Below the pieces are notes generated by a model, which saw only the letters and a list, made by a program, of their open reading frames with translations, was not told the DNA's origin and did not search any database. Source: Photobacterium rosenbergii (GTDB lineage Bacteria; Pseudomonadota; Gammaproteobacteria; Enterobacterales; Vibrionaceae). From it: a stretch of DNA of 64,000 bases. Location: assembly GCF_003026455.1 (NCBI RefSeq), contig NZ_PYMB01000020.1, positions 30,631 through 94,630 on the forward strand, in the 5' to 3' direction. This document shows, piece by piece, positions 15,992-25,029 of this stretch (its first letter is position 1; every line of letters begins with the position of its first letter). Position numbers and translations under genes: made by a program.

Positions 15992-17788
15992 TTAGAACAA
16001 GAAGCTCGCGCCTTCGTCGGCACCGCCAACATTTTCACGCATCACCTTGAAGATATCTCGGCCCCAGGTGATCTGGCTGGCTTCGGTATCAAGTTGGACT
16101 GGCTGGCGCTGATCAAAATCAACCGCGACTTCCAGCAGGCCGGTGCTACAGTCGAGTTTCACGATATCGCCATCTTTAATCATGCCGATGGCACCGCCGC
16201 GTAGCGCTTCCGGTGATACATGGATAGCTGCTGGGATCTTACCTGATGCGCCAGACAAGCGGCCGTCAGTAACCAAAGCGACCTGGTGGCCGGCTTTTTG
16301 GATATTGCCAAGGATTGGCATCAGCTTGTGTAGTTCCGGCATACCATTGGCGGCAGGGCCATTGTGGCTGACGACAATAACGCAGTCCCCGGTGAACTCA
16401 CCGGCCTTATAGGCCGCTTCAACATCATGCTGGCAGCGGAAGACCTTCGCAGGGGCTTCAATAAACTGGTGTTCTTGCTTGACCGCAGAGACCTTGATAA
16501 CGGCCTGTCCCAAATTCCCCTTGAGGACTTTGGTCCCGCCAGTTTGGTTGAATGCCTGGCCAATGGTCGCGATCACTTCAGCGTTGCTGCTCTCGCCAAC
16601 AGGTTGCCATACCAGCTTGCTATCAGTGATAGCTGGCTGGGTAAGCTGATCGGCAAACTCGCCAAACACCGTTTTCACGTCTGAGTTCAGCAGACCGCGT
16701 TCATGCAGTGTTTTCATCAGTGCCGGTACACCGCCCGCTTGCTCGAAGGCGTTGATATCCGCAGGGCCGTTAGGGTACATCTTGGCTAGTAGCGGCACGA
16801 TGTCAGATAGCTCGCTGATATCATCCCAGGTAAGGATGAGGCCGCCTGCGCGGGCAATAGCCAGCATATGGATAGTGTGGTTGGTACTGCCGCCTGAGGC
16901 TAGCAGGGCGACCACGCCATTGACCAAGTTTTCAGCTGTGAATACGTCAACAAGAGGGCGGTAGTTAGGGGAGTCCGCAGTCATGGATGCCAATGCAAGA
17001 CTGGCGTGTTCTGTAAGGGCTGAGCGTAATTCGGTATTCGGTGCCACAAAAGCCGAGCCAGGCAGCATCAATCCCATGGCTTCGAACACTAGCTGGTTGG
17101 TATTGGCTGTGCCGTAGAACGTGCAGGTACCACCGGAATGGTAGGCTTGGCACTCCATCTCTAGCAACGCATCCTTGCCCACTTCTCCAGCGACATATTG
17201 CTGGCGTACAGCCACTTTCTTATCGTTGGTAATACCTGTTGGCATTGGACCAGCTGGAATGAAGGCGGTAGGCAAATGAGCGTAGCTAAGTGCTCCCATT
17301 AACTGGCCAGGGGCAATTTTGTCGCAAATGCCCAGTAGCAAGGTGGCATCGAATACATTGTGGCTCAGCGAGAAGGCCGTTGACTGGGCAATTAAGTCAC
17401 GCGAGAACAGTGACATATCCATACCCGGCTGGCCCTGGGTTACCCCGTCGCACATCGCGGGTACACAACCGGCGATTTGCGCCGTGTGTCCCAGCGACTG
17501 CAGCGCCGACTTGATTTGGTCCGGATAGTTTTTGTAGAGCTGGTGGGCGCTCAGCATGTCATTGTAAGACGAGACAATAGCAAGGTTGGCACGGGTGAAA
17601 TCGAGGATCTGCTGCTTCTCTTGCTGGCACGAGGCCGCTACTGCGTGGGCAAGGTTGCCACAGGACAGGCTGGCTCGACCTTTTCCTTGCTCAGCCTGAT
17701 ACGCTGTTTTGTCTTCAAAGTTCGCACGGATAACTTGGCTGCGGGCTTTGATACGTTCGGTGATCAAGGTAATGGTTGGGTGGATCAT
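15992..17788 (-). CDS. edd: 6-phosphogluconate dehydratase (Entner-Doudoroff)
   Basis: Converts 6-phosphogluconate to 2-keto-3-deoxy-6-phosphogluconate. 598 residues, within the IlvD/Edd family length. Iron-sulfur ligand region and family signatures are visible: VSSYNDMLSAH, CVPAMCDGVTQG, GICDKIAPGQLMG and GRLSGASGK. Its start overlaps the gntK stop by four bases, so gntK-edd is one coupled operon read away from the GntR operators. Confidence 0.95.
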   Translation of the reverse strand: MIHPTITLITERIKARSQVIRANFEDKTAYQAEQGKGRASLSCGNLAHAVAASCQQEKQQILDFTRANLAIVSSYNDMLSAHQLYKNYPDQIKSALQSLGHTAQIAGCVPAMCDGVTQGQPGMDMSLFSRDLIAQSTAFSLSHNVFDATLLLGICDKIAPGQLMGALSYAHLPTAFIPAGPMPTGITNDKKVAVRQQYVAGEVGKDALLEMECQAYHSGGTCTFYGTANTNQLVFEAMGLMLPGSAFVAPNTELRSALTEHASLALASMTADSPNYRPLVDVFTAENLVNGVVALLASGGSTNHTIHMLAIARAGGLILTWDDISELSDIVPLLAKMYPNGPADINAFEQAGGVPALMKTLHERGLLNSDVKTVFGEFADQLTQPAITDSKLVWQPVGESSNAEVIATIGQAFNQTGGTKVLKGNLGQAVIKVSAVKQEHQFIEAPAKVFRCQHDVEAAYKAGEFTGDCVIVVSHNGPAANGMPELHKLMPILGNIQKAGHQVALVTDGRLSGASGKIPAAIHVSPEALRGGAIGMIKDGDIVKLDCSTGLLEVAVDFDQRQPVQLDTEASQITWGRDIFKVMRENVGGADEGASFLF

Positions 17789-18345
17789 GCGGTGATCTCC
17801 TGGGCGGTTGCAGGCATTGACATCGCTTGTTCTGTTTCAGTTTGCTCTGTCAGTTGGGCAACTGCGTTGTCCAAAATGGCTTCGATACTTTGGTCAATGT
17901 CCACGGTGATGACATCTGCCTCGTTGACAGGTGTTTCCAGTACCGCAAACTGGCTGGCAATCATATTCTCTTTCATGAAATGCCCTTGGCGAAGCCGGAT
18001 ACGCTCCCTGATCACTTCTTGAGATCCAGACAGGTACAAGAAGGCCAAATTGTGATTCCCCTCACGAATCTGTTCCCGGTAACATTTTTTCAGTGCCGAA
18101 CAAACAATGACGCCAGTTTCGTTTTTGCTTTCGATGCTGAATGCGGCATCACGGACCCGCTCAAGCCAAGGCTCACGGTCGTGGTCGTTCAGTGGTTCCC
18201 CTTGGGCCATTTTCAGGATGTTGGCTTTCGGGTGCAGGTCATCACCATCGATAAACTTACCCCCAATGCGCTGGGCAAGCTCAAAACCGATAGTACTTTT
18301 CCCTGATGCCGATACCCCCATCACTATGATGCTTTTCCCCACCAT
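17785..18345 (-). CDS. gntK: Gluconokinase
   Basis: ATP-dependent gluconate kinase of 186 residues supplying 6-phosphogluconate to Edd. The P-loop is GVSASGKST (10-18), followed by DGDDLHPKANILKM, which is typical of the GntK/IdnK family. The last ~20 residues are a non-conserved tail. First gene of the gntK-edd operon, with two GntR-type sites about 75-100 bases upstream. No gluconate permease is in the window, so uptake must be encoded elsewhere. Confidence 0.93.
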   Translation of the reverse strand: MVGKSIIVMGVSASGKSTIGFELAQRIGGKFIDGDDLHPKANILKMAQGEPLNDHDREPWLERVRDAAFSIESKNETGVIVCSALKKCYREQIREGNHNLAFLYLSGSQEVIRERIRLRQGHFMKENMIASQFAVLETPVNEADVITVDIDQSIEAILDNAVAQLTEQTETEQAMSMPATAQEITA

Positions 18346-18420
18346 ATAAGCTCCTTGAATCTTTTTCTGATCTGGATCTCATTTTTCAGATGATCTTCAA
18401 AATCGGGTTTATTTTACGAA

Positions 18421-18448
18421 TGTTATTGGTAACATGTTACCCGTAACT
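18421..18448. promoter_or_regulatory. Tandem GntR operators between gntK and eda
   Basis: TGTTATTGGTAACA (18421-18434) directly abuts ATGTTACCCGTAACT (18434-18448). The second is nearly identical to the E. coli GntR consensus. Lying between divergent gntK and eda, they could control both. Confidence 0.7.
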
Positions 18449-18559
18449 TGAATGGTTGTGAACCACTGAATCAAGAATTCATCAAAACACCATGTTCAGC
18501 ACAGCAACAATTTTGTTCCGGATTTAGAGAACGGTTGTGCCATGGAGAGGGGGAGAGAA

Positions 18560-19177
18560 ATGGAACAGACGATTGAAAGCAAACTCAGTGCGATGAAGGT
18601 CGTGCCAGTCATTGCTATCAAACAGGCTGACAAAGCAAAACCACTAGCGAAGGTGTTGGTAGAGAACGGTTTGCCGTGTGCCGAAATTACTTTTCGCACC
18701 GAAGCGGCGGCGGAATCTATCCGCCTGATGCGCGAAGCCTACCCGGACATGCTAATCGGGGCCGGTACAGTTTTGACAACCGAGCAGGTTGATCAGGCAG
18801 TTGAAGCGGGTGCTGATTTCATTGTTAGTCCAGGCTTGAACCCGACAACAGTGGCGTACTGCCAGCAGAAGAATGTGGCCGTTATCCCGGGTGTCAACAA
18901 TCCGAGTCTAGTGGAACAGGCGATGTCGCTTGGCCTGAAAACATTGAAGTTCTTCCCGGCGGAGCCTTCAGGTGGCATTGGCATGCTAAAAGCACTATCG
19001 GCGGTTTATCCGGTTGAGTTTATGCCAACAGGTGGGATTAGCCCAGCCAATGTGGCGGACTATCTGGCACTGGAAAAAGTCATTGCTTGTGGTGGCACCT
19101 GGATGGTTCCGAACGATTTAATTGACCAAGGCGATTGGCAAGCCATTGGTCAACTGGTGAGTGAAATCAACCAGTAA
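18560..19177 (+). CDS. eda: KDPG / KHG aldolase
   Basis: Class I aldolase that splits 2-keto-3-deoxy-6-phosphogluconate into pyruvate and glyceraldehyde-3-phosphate, last step of the Entner-Doudoroff route. 205 residues; E42 (CAEITFRT) and Schiff-base K130 (LKFFPAE) are in place, with the phosphate-binding TGGISP. The ATG at 18560 is preferred because the G-rich ribosome site (GGGGGAG) lies just before it and overlaps the upstream ATG at 18542. Divergent from gntK. Confidence 0.93.
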   Translation: MEQTIESKLSAMKVVPVIAIKQADKAKPLAKVLVENGLPCAEITFRTEAAAESIRLMREAYPDMLIGAGTVLTTEQVDQAVEAGADFIVSPGLNPTTVAYCQQKNVAVIPGVNNPSLVEQAMSLGLKTLKFFPAEPSGGIGMLKALSAVYPVEFMPTGGISPANVADYLALEKVIACGGTWMVPNDLIDQGDWQAIGQLVSEINQ

Positions 19178-19303
19178 GCAAAATAACAAATTGATGGTCA
19201 CCAGAATTTACATTTTATCGGGTGACATTTAACGCATTTTATTGGGGAATAGGCCGCAATTTACGCTAGCCAACTATTCTCCGTACACGCAGGAGTTGAG
19301 AAA

Positions 19304-20791
19304 ATGTCGAAAGAATTCAGCGCGGTAGCCCGCTCGGTCGTTGAAAAATTGGGGGGCGCCAATAACGTTGTTGCTCTTACCCATTGTATGACCCGCCTAC
19401 GTTTCGTATTGAAAGATGAAGCGAAAATTGATGCCGCAGCCATTAAAGGCGTGAAGGGTGTCATGGGTGTCGTGCACAATGGTGATCAATGTCAGGTGAT
19501 CATTGGTAACAATGTAGCTGCTGCCTATAAAGAAGTGATGAAACTGCTAAACTTTGACGGCGCATCTTCTGAAGATATTCCGGCACCAAAAGTTAAGCTG
19601 ACGCCAAAAGTGATTGGCGCCAAAATGCTTGACGCACTAGTAGGCACCATGTCGCCACTGATCCCTGCGATTATCGGTGGCTCGATGGTTAAACTGGCTG
19701 CGATGCTACTATTGATGTTCAACATCTACGAAGCCGATCACTCGACGATCATTTTGCTAAACACTATTGGTGACGGCGCATTCTTCTTCCTGCCTATCAT
19801 GGTAGCGGCATCGGCTGCGATTAAATTCAAAACCAATATGTCACTGGCAATCGGTATTGCCGGTGTGTTGGTTCACCCGAACTTTATTGATTTGATGGCT
19901 CAGGCTGCTGATGGTCGTGCGGTTGAATTGTTCGGTATCCCAGTAACGTCAGTACGTTACACCTACACGGTTATTCCAGTCCTTATCATGACTTGGATCC
20001 AGTCGTACATCGAGCGTTGGGTAGATAGCATCACACCTGCTGTGACGAAGAACTTCCTGAAACCTATGCTGATCGTATTGATTGCCGCGCCAATCGGTAT
20101 CCTACTTGTTGGTCCTATGGGTATCTGGATCGGTACTGCAATTTCGGCGCTGGTATACACAATCCACGGCGCGTTGGGTCCACTGGCTGTTGCTATCATG
20201 GGTGCACTATGGCCGCTATTGGTACTTACCGGTATGCACCGCGTATTTACCCCAACAATCATCCAGACCATTGCTGAAACCGGAACTGAAGCCATGGTAA
20301 TGCCATCTGAAATCGGCGCGAACATCGGTATGGGTGGTGCGTGTCTGGCAGTAGCATGGAAAACTAAGAACATTGCACTTAAGCAAACTTCTATGGCGGC
20401 AGGTGCCTCTGCACTGATGGCTGGTATCTCTGAGCCTGCACTATACGGTGTATTGGTTCGCCTGAAACGCCCTCTAATCGCTACGCTTATCACTGGCTTT
20501 ATCGTTGGTGGCCTTGCGGGTATGGCGGGAATTGCAAGTCACTCGATGGCAGCACCTAGCCTGTTCACAAGTGTCCAGTTTATCGACGTCAACGACCCGA
20601 TGAGCCTTGTATGGGTACTTGGCTTGATGGCACTGTCAGTAGTTCTATCTTTCGTACTGACGCTTGTCCTAGGCTTTGAAGATATTCCTAACGACGAAGA
20701 TGAAGCAAACCCGACGGCAGCTAAAGAATCAGCGAAAGAAAGCGCTGAAGAAGCTGAAACACCAGTGACAGCAAAACCTGCCACGGCATAG
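19304..20791 (+). CDS. PTS permease, IIBC components, probable beta-glucoside type
   Basis: 495-residue inner-membrane sugar phosphotransferase permease: IIB domain at 1-85 with the phosphorylated C28 (THCMTRLRF) and IIC domain from about 105 to 460 with some ten membrane segments. There is no IIA domain; the C-terminal ~35 residues are an Ala/Glu-rich low-complexity tail. The following 6-phospho-beta-glucosidase indicates a beta-glucoside such as cellobiose, arbutin or salicin. IIA must come from elsewhere, for example the glucose IIA. A ribosome site (CAGGAG) precedes ATG 19304. No antiterminator gene is near. Confidence 0.85.
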   Translation: MSKEFSAVARSVVEKLGGANNVVALTHCMTRLRFVLKDEAKIDAAAIKGVKGVMGVVHNGDQCQVIIGNNVAAAYKEVMKLLNFDGASSEDIPAPKVKLTPKVIGAKMLDALVGTMSPLIPAIIGGSMVKLAAMLLLMFNIYEADHSTIILLNTIGDGAFFFLPIMVAASAAIKFKTNMSLAIGIAGVLVHPNFIDLMAQAADGRAVELFGIPVTSVRYTYTVIPVLIMTWIQSYIERWVDSITPAVTKNFLKPMLIVLIAAPIGILLVGPMGIWIGTAISALVYTIHGALGPLAVAIMGALWPLLVLTGMHRVFTPTIIQTIAETGTEAMVMPSEIGANIGMGGACLAVAWKTKNIALKQTSMAAGASALMAGISEPALYGVLVRLKRPLIATLITGFIVGGLAGMAGIASHSMAAPSLFTSVQFIDVNDPMSLVWVLGLMALSVVLSFVLTLVLGFEDIPNDEDEANPTAAKESAKESAEEAETPVTAKPATA

Positions 20792-20812
20792 TGTTCACTG
20801 AAGAGTAAAATG

Positions 20813-20838
20813 AGCCACCTCTAAACGAGGTGGCTTTG
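20813..20838 (+). terminator. Hairpin between PTS and GH1 genes
   Basis: AGCCACCTC, loop TAAAC, GAGGTGGCT, then TTGTAA. The short T run suggests partial termination or mRNA stabilisation inside an operon. Confidence 0.5.
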
Positions 20839-20889
20839 TAACAATTCGCGGTAACGTGCGGTAATTAGCGAAAATACAAGAGGCAAACC

Positions 20890-22320
20890 ATGTCTGATAT
20901 TAAATTCCCGGAAGGGTTTCTATGGGGCGGCGCGATTGCGGCAAACCAATCTGAAGGTGCTTACCGTGAAGGCGGCAAGGGGCTAACCACAGTAGATATG
21001 ATCCCTTACGGTGAAAACCGGATGCCGGTTAAGCTGGGTCAGGTTGATAAAGTGGAATTAGACGCGGACGAATTCTACCCAAGCCATCAGGCTATTGATT
21101 TCTACCACCGTTACAAAGAAGACATTGCGATGCTGGCCGAGATGGGCTTCAAGGTTTTCCGCATGTCAATTGCCTGGGCGCGTATCTTCCCTAATGGCGA
21201 CGAAGAAACCCCGAACCAAGCGGGTATTGATTTCTACCGCTCGGTCTTCGAAGAGTGTAAAAAATACGGCATCGAGCCGTTGGTGACCCTTTGCCACTTC
21301 GATGTGCCTATGCACCTAGTCAACGAGTATGGCTCTTGGCGTAACCGCAAGATGATCACTTTCTTTGAGCGCTATGCCCGTACCTGCTTCGAAGCCTTTG
21401 ATGGCTTGGTTAAATACTGGCTGACGTTCAACGAGATCAATATCCTGCTGGCTAGCCCGTTCTCCGGTGCCGGTATCGCTTTCCAGGAAGGCGAGAACCA
21501 CGATCAAGTCAAATATCAAGCGGCACACCACGAGTTGGTAGCTAGCGCACTGGTGACCAAGATCGCCCATGAGATTAACCCAGAAAACCAAGTGGGTTGT
21601 ATGTTGGCTGGTGGCCAGTTCTACCCGTATTCATGCAAGCCGGAAGATGTTTTCACGGCGATGCAAAAAGATCGCGAAAACCTGTTCTTTATTGATGTTC
21701 AGTCACGCGGCTACTACCCGTCTTATGCCCAGAAAGTGTTTGATGAGAAAGGCGTGAAGCTGGAAATCCATGAAGAAGACTTCGAGATCTTGAAAAATAC
21801 CGTCGACTTCATTTCATTTAGCTACTATGCGTCTCGCTGTGCTTCTGCCGATATGAACGACGGCAACACCAGCGCGGCGAACGTGGTGAAGTCGATTAAA
21901 AACCCGCACTTGGAAGCCAGTGACTGGGGATGGGTTATTGACCCACTTGGCCTGCGTATCACCATGAACTCGCTGTATGACCGTTACCAAAAGCCATTGT
22001 TCTTGGTAGAGAACGGCCTAGGTGCCAAAGACACTATCGATGAGAACGGTGAGATCAACGATGACTACCGTATCGACTACCTGCGCTCCCACGTTGAAGC
22101 GATGAAGGATGCAATTGCTGACGGTGTGCCGTTGATGGGTTACACACCTTGGGGCTGTATTGATTTGGTTGCGGCGTCGACGGGTGAAATGAGCAAGCGT
22201 TATGGCTTTATCTATGTCGACCGCGATAACGAAGGCAACGGTAGTTTGGATCGTACCCCCAAGAAATCCTTCTACTGGTATAAAAAAGTCATTGCGAGCA
22301 ATGGCGAAGATCTAGCTTAA
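20890..22320 (+). CDS. bglA: 6-phospho-beta-glucosidase (GH1)
   Basis: Cytoplasmic family 1 glycosidase of 476 residues that hydrolyses beta-glucoside 6-phosphates delivered by the upstream PTS. The acid/base is E182 in TFNEIN and the nucleophile E374 in LFLVENGLG; FLWGGAIAANQSEGAY is the family N-terminal signature. Close to BglA-type enzymes. Spaced 98 bases from the PTS gene in the same direction with a ribosome site AGAGG. A terminator follows. Confidence 0.92.
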   Translation: MSDIKFPEGFLWGGAIAANQSEGAYREGGKGLTTVDMIPYGENRMPVKLGQVDKVELDADEFYPSHQAIDFYHRYKEDIAMLAEMGFKVFRMSIAWARIFPNGDEETPNQAGIDFYRSVFEECKKYGIEPLVTLCHFDVPMHLVNEYGSWRNRKMITFFERYARTCFEAFDGLVKYWLTFNEINILLASPFSGAGIAFQEGENHDQVKYQAAHHELVASALVTKIAHEINPENQVGCMLAGGQFYPYSCKPEDVFTAMQKDRENLFFIDVQSRGYYPSYAQKVFDEKGVKLEIHEEDFEILKNTVDFISFSYYASRCASADMNDGNTSAANVVKSIKNPHLEASDWGWVIDPLGLRITMNSLYDRYQKPLFLVENGLGAKDTIDENGEINDDYRIDYLRSHVEAMKDAIADGVPLMGYTPWGCIDLVAASTGEMSKRYGFIYVDRDNEGNGSLDRTPKKSFYWYKKVIASNGEDLA

Positions 22321-22386
22321 AACCAAATGGAGAAAATCCATTTAGGTTAGATGTGTTCTGTTGTCTGAGGGGAACTCTGACAGTTT

Positions 22387-22421
22387 GCCGGTAAGGCCCA
22401 TAGGGACTTACCGGCTTTTTT
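22387..22421 (+). terminator. Rho-independent terminator after bglA
   Basis: GCCGGTAAG and CTTACCGGC form a nine-pair stem followed by TTTTTT. It also faces the convergent lysE-type gene. Confidence 0.9.
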
Positions 22422-22444
22422 GTGTTTGTTGTTGATAGATAAAT

Positions 22445-23056
22445 TTATGATTGGAAAGCCAGTATGCTACCAAAGGCAATCAAGCCTACCCCACAGGCTT
22501 GGTTGAGTCGTTTCTTCAGCCGCTGCATAGTCGATTGTAGTGATGCAGACGTGAAGATAATGGCCACTAGGCAAAACCAGATACCGTGCAGCGCAACCAT
22601 GTAACCACCGTAAAAGAAAGCCGGTGAGTTCTGAGCATTGTCTGGAGCAACGAGTTGACTGAAGATACTCAAGAAGAACAGCATTGTTTTTGGGTTGAGT
22701 ACATTACATAGGAAACCCTGCAGGAAATATCGGCTTGCTCGCTTTTTAACAGTATCCGTTTCAATCTTCGCCAAGCCTTCATTGGCCGTCATTAACCCTT
22801 TTATGCCGAGGTAGATCAAGTAGCCTGAGCAGGCATAGCGGATGGCATTGAACAGCATCTCATTCTGTGAGATTAGGTAACTCATTCCCAGCATCGAGTA
22901 GCTGATGTGGATAAAGATGGCAGCACTGATCCCCGCTGCGGTCCACAACCCGGCTTGGCGCCCTTTTCCGATACTGTTTTTAAGCACTAAAACAAAGTCA
23001 GCACCGGGGCTTATCACAATTAAAATACCCAATAACGCTAAGCTAATTAATTCCAC
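22445..23056 (-). CDS. LysE/RhtB-family amino-acid exporter
   Basis: 203-residue inner-membrane protein with about six membrane helices and the family signature ISPGADFVLVLKNS near the N-terminus, followed by GRQAGLWTAAGIS. LysE/RhtB proteins export amino acids or derivatives (threonine, homoserine, lysine). Substrate unknown. Divergent from a LysR regulator, 131 bases away, which probably controls it. Confidence 0.88.
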   Translation of the reverse strand: MELISLALLGILIVISPGADFVLVLKNSIGKGRQAGLWTAAGISAAIFIHISYSMLGMSYLISQNEMLFNAIRYACSGYLIYLGIKGLMTANEGLAKIETDTVKKRASRYFLQGFLCNVLNPKTMLFFLSIFSQLVAPDNAQNSPAFFYGGYMVALHGIWFCLVAIIFTSASLQSTMQRLKKRLNQACGVGLIAFGSILAFQS

Positions 23057-23187
23057 GTCGACTCCTAAAACTATTTAAAACCTTGGACTACGGTTAAGAC
23101 TGCGTATTTGATAGTCCCGATTGTAGAGTAGATTTGTGCTCGCTATAATCGAAATACGCTCTCCTAACCTGTGAGAAAAAATCACAT

Positions 23188-24081
23188 ATGCGACACCTAA
23201 AAGCTTTCCACATTTTCCATGTCGCGGCCTCATCACCGAGTTTGAGTGAAGCGGCAAACCGGCTAAATATTACCCATGGGGCGGTAAGTAAGCAGATAAA
23301 GGTGCTGGAAGGTTTTCTTGGCCATGCGCTGTTCTATAAACAGGGGCGTCATCTTTATTTGACCCAAGAAGGGGAACTGCTCAAGCAGCATACTCAGACT
23401 GCATTTTCCGCCCTTGAAGACGGTGTGGGCCAATTAATGCAAAACCAGCAGCAGTGCCTCGAGATATCTTGTGAGCCGACGCTGACCATGCGCTGGTTAA
23501 TGCCGCGCTTGGCTGACTTTCATAATGAGGTAGAGGGCGCTGATATTCGTCTCTCGACAGCCGGTGGGGCAGTCACACTTGGAACGACAGGGCTATCTTT
23601 GGCGATCCGCCGTGACGATTTTAGGGTTGAACATGACTACAACACACTCAACCTAGTTGATGAATGGGTTGGGCCTGTTTTCTCTCCGGATTATTGGCAG
23701 CAGGTTAAGCATGATTTGGCCGGTATAAAACGGCTACATAGTCAGACAAGACAATCAGCTTGGGATGATTGGATTAATGCTTCGGGTCATCACGGATTGG
23801 TTGGTAATAGCCACCAAACATTCGCTCATTTCTATTTTTGCTTTCAGGCGGCGGTGGATGGTTTGGGGGCTGCACTGGGGTCTTATCCCTTGGTGGTGGA
23901 TGACATCAAGCGAGGAAATTTGATAGCGCCATTTGGGTTTATCCGGTCTGGTCATAAATACATTTTGCTATCCCAAAAGCGCACGCCCAGTGATTTGGAA
24001 TATCGTTTTAGCCAATGGCTTCAGGGGTGTTTGGTAGATTGTGTTCCGACTGAAAATGAAGTTGCAGAACTTACTATTTAG
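23188..24081 (+). CDS. LysR-family regulator, GcvA-like
   Basis: 297-residue LysR transcription regulator: HTH at 1-60 (SLSEAANRLNITHGAVSKQI) and effector-binding domain from about 90. The form LSEAANRLNITHGAVSKQ is typical of the GcvA/AmpR branch. ATG 23188 lies after a weak ribosome site. Its position opposite the lysE-type exporter fits the common LysR-exporter pair in which the exported amino acid is the coinducer. Confidence 0.88.
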   Translation: MRHLKAFHIFHVAASSPSLSEAANRLNITHGAVSKQIKVLEGFLGHALFYKQGRHLYLTQEGELLKQHTQTAFSALEDGVGQLMQNQQQCLEISCEPTLTMRWLMPRLADFHNEVEGADIRLSTAGGAVTLGTTGLSLAIRRDDFRVEHDYNTLNLVDEWVGPVFSPDYWQQVKHDLAGIKRLHSQTRQSAWDDWINASGHHGLVGNSHQTFAHFYFCFQAAVDGLGAALGSYPLVVDDIKRGNLIAPFGFIRSGHKYILLSQKRTPSDLEYRFSQWLQGCLVDCVPTENEVAELTI

Positions 24082-24085
24082 TGTT

Positions 24086-24117
24086 GCCTAACTCCGTATG
24101 GTGTGGAGTTAGGCATT
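24086..24117. terminator. Hairpin between convergent genes
   Basis: TGCCTAACTCC and GGAGTTAGGCA form an eleven-pair stem with a nine-base loop. T runs are poor on both sides. Confidence 0.6.
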
Positions 24118-24126
24118 CCTGATGTT

Positions 24127-24870
24127 TTAGCTCGTTGGCTCAAGCGCCCAGAACATTAGCCCAGTTACCAGTGGAATGTTCAGGTGGCTGAAGTCGAACT
24201 TGTCGGTGAGGTAAGTTGGCTCAATATCGGTACTTAGGTTCGTTTGGCCATCTATAAAAATGACCTCGCCATTAATCTTTTCTGCATAAATATAATGGCT
24301 GTTATCTCTGATCAAATCATCCATTAGCCCTATGCCGACGACAAAACGGGTACCGTCCTGATATTGGTCCATTGCCTGCCAACCTTCAGAGCTTTTTACT
24401 TCTTCCTGCTCTAGATCAAACCACTGGCTACCGTTAGGTGTAGCAAGCGACAAGCCTGATTGAGGGGCTTTGATAGAGAGGTACTTTGAAATACCAACCA
24501 GTTGTTGTTCTACTGTTGGACTGTAACTGCCCCAGAAATGATATTGGGTGTCTGACATAAGCTGTTCGGCATCGAGGGCGACATCTGCAGTGGTCTGACG
24601 GGTTGCAATGCCTGTTGCGTTAAGTGAGCAGTTTGACAGCATACGGCTTTGGTTACCCGTAATGACAGCGGTGTTGATCATTTCACCAATACTGCTGCCG
24701 ATGCTTTCTACATCGGCCAGTAGTGGTGAATAAGCTTGGCTGAATTCTGCATTGTAGGCTTCGACCGCTGTTTTGATACCCGGGATACGAGCGTCGTTGA
24801 TCTCGCTGTGCTCTAAGGCGTGGGCATTGATTGATAAAACTGAAATTATTGATACTAAAAGCTTTTTCAT
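24127..24870 (-). CDS. Secreted protein of unknown function
   Basis: 247 residues with a clear signal peptide (MKKLLVSIISVLSINAHA), so exported to the periplasm or beyond. I do not recognise a domain. The mature part starts LEHSEINDARIPGIKTAV, contains one cysteine, and ends hydrophobic (LNIPLVTGLMFWAL). ATG 24870 follows AGGAG with good spacing; the ATG 33 bases upstream has no ribosome site and would spoil the signal peptide. It is followed by the hairpin shared with the LysR gene. Confidence 0.65.
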   Translation of the reverse strand: MKKLLVSIISVLSINAHALEHSEINDARIPGIKTAVEAYNAEFSQAYSPLLADVESIGSSIGEMINTAVITGNQSRMLSNCSLNATGIATRQTTADVALDAEQLMSDTQYHFWGSYSPTVEQQLVGISKYLSIKAPQSGLSLATPNGSQWFDLEQEEVKSSEGWQAMDQYQDGTRFVVGIGLMDDLIRDNSHYIYAEKINGEVIFIDGQTNLSTDIEPTYLTDKFDFSHLNIPLVTGLMFWALEPTS

Positions 24871-24969
24871 GCTTACCTCTCCTTTAAAAAGAAAAGTTAG
24901 CATGATTCGTGCCAGAGGGGTGGTTGCTTTGGGTAAGTCAATTATCTTGAACTAATCTGGATTTGTCAC

Positions 24970-25016
24970 GCCCCATATTGGTGCAGCTGACCCAATATGG
25001 ATCGCCGATATGGGGC
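24970..25016. repeat. Nested alternative hairpins upstream of ddl end
   Basis: GCCCCATAT (24970) pairs with ATATGGGGC (25008), while the overlapping CCATATTGG (24973) pairs with CCAATATGG (24992). The two helices exclude each other. No T run follows, so a simple terminator is not the obvious reading. Confidence 0.5.
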
Positions 25017-25029
25017 AATGATATAAGCG

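Noticed and set aside
19192..19230. GTCACC/GGTGAC pairing after eda as a terminator or antiterminator target
   Set aside because: Six-pair stem with a loop of about 20 bases and no proper T run; too weak to call, and no BglG-type gene is near.
19963..20493. 176-codon minus-strand frame inside the PTS gene
   Set aside because: Shadow frame opposite a gene whose motifs are all intact.
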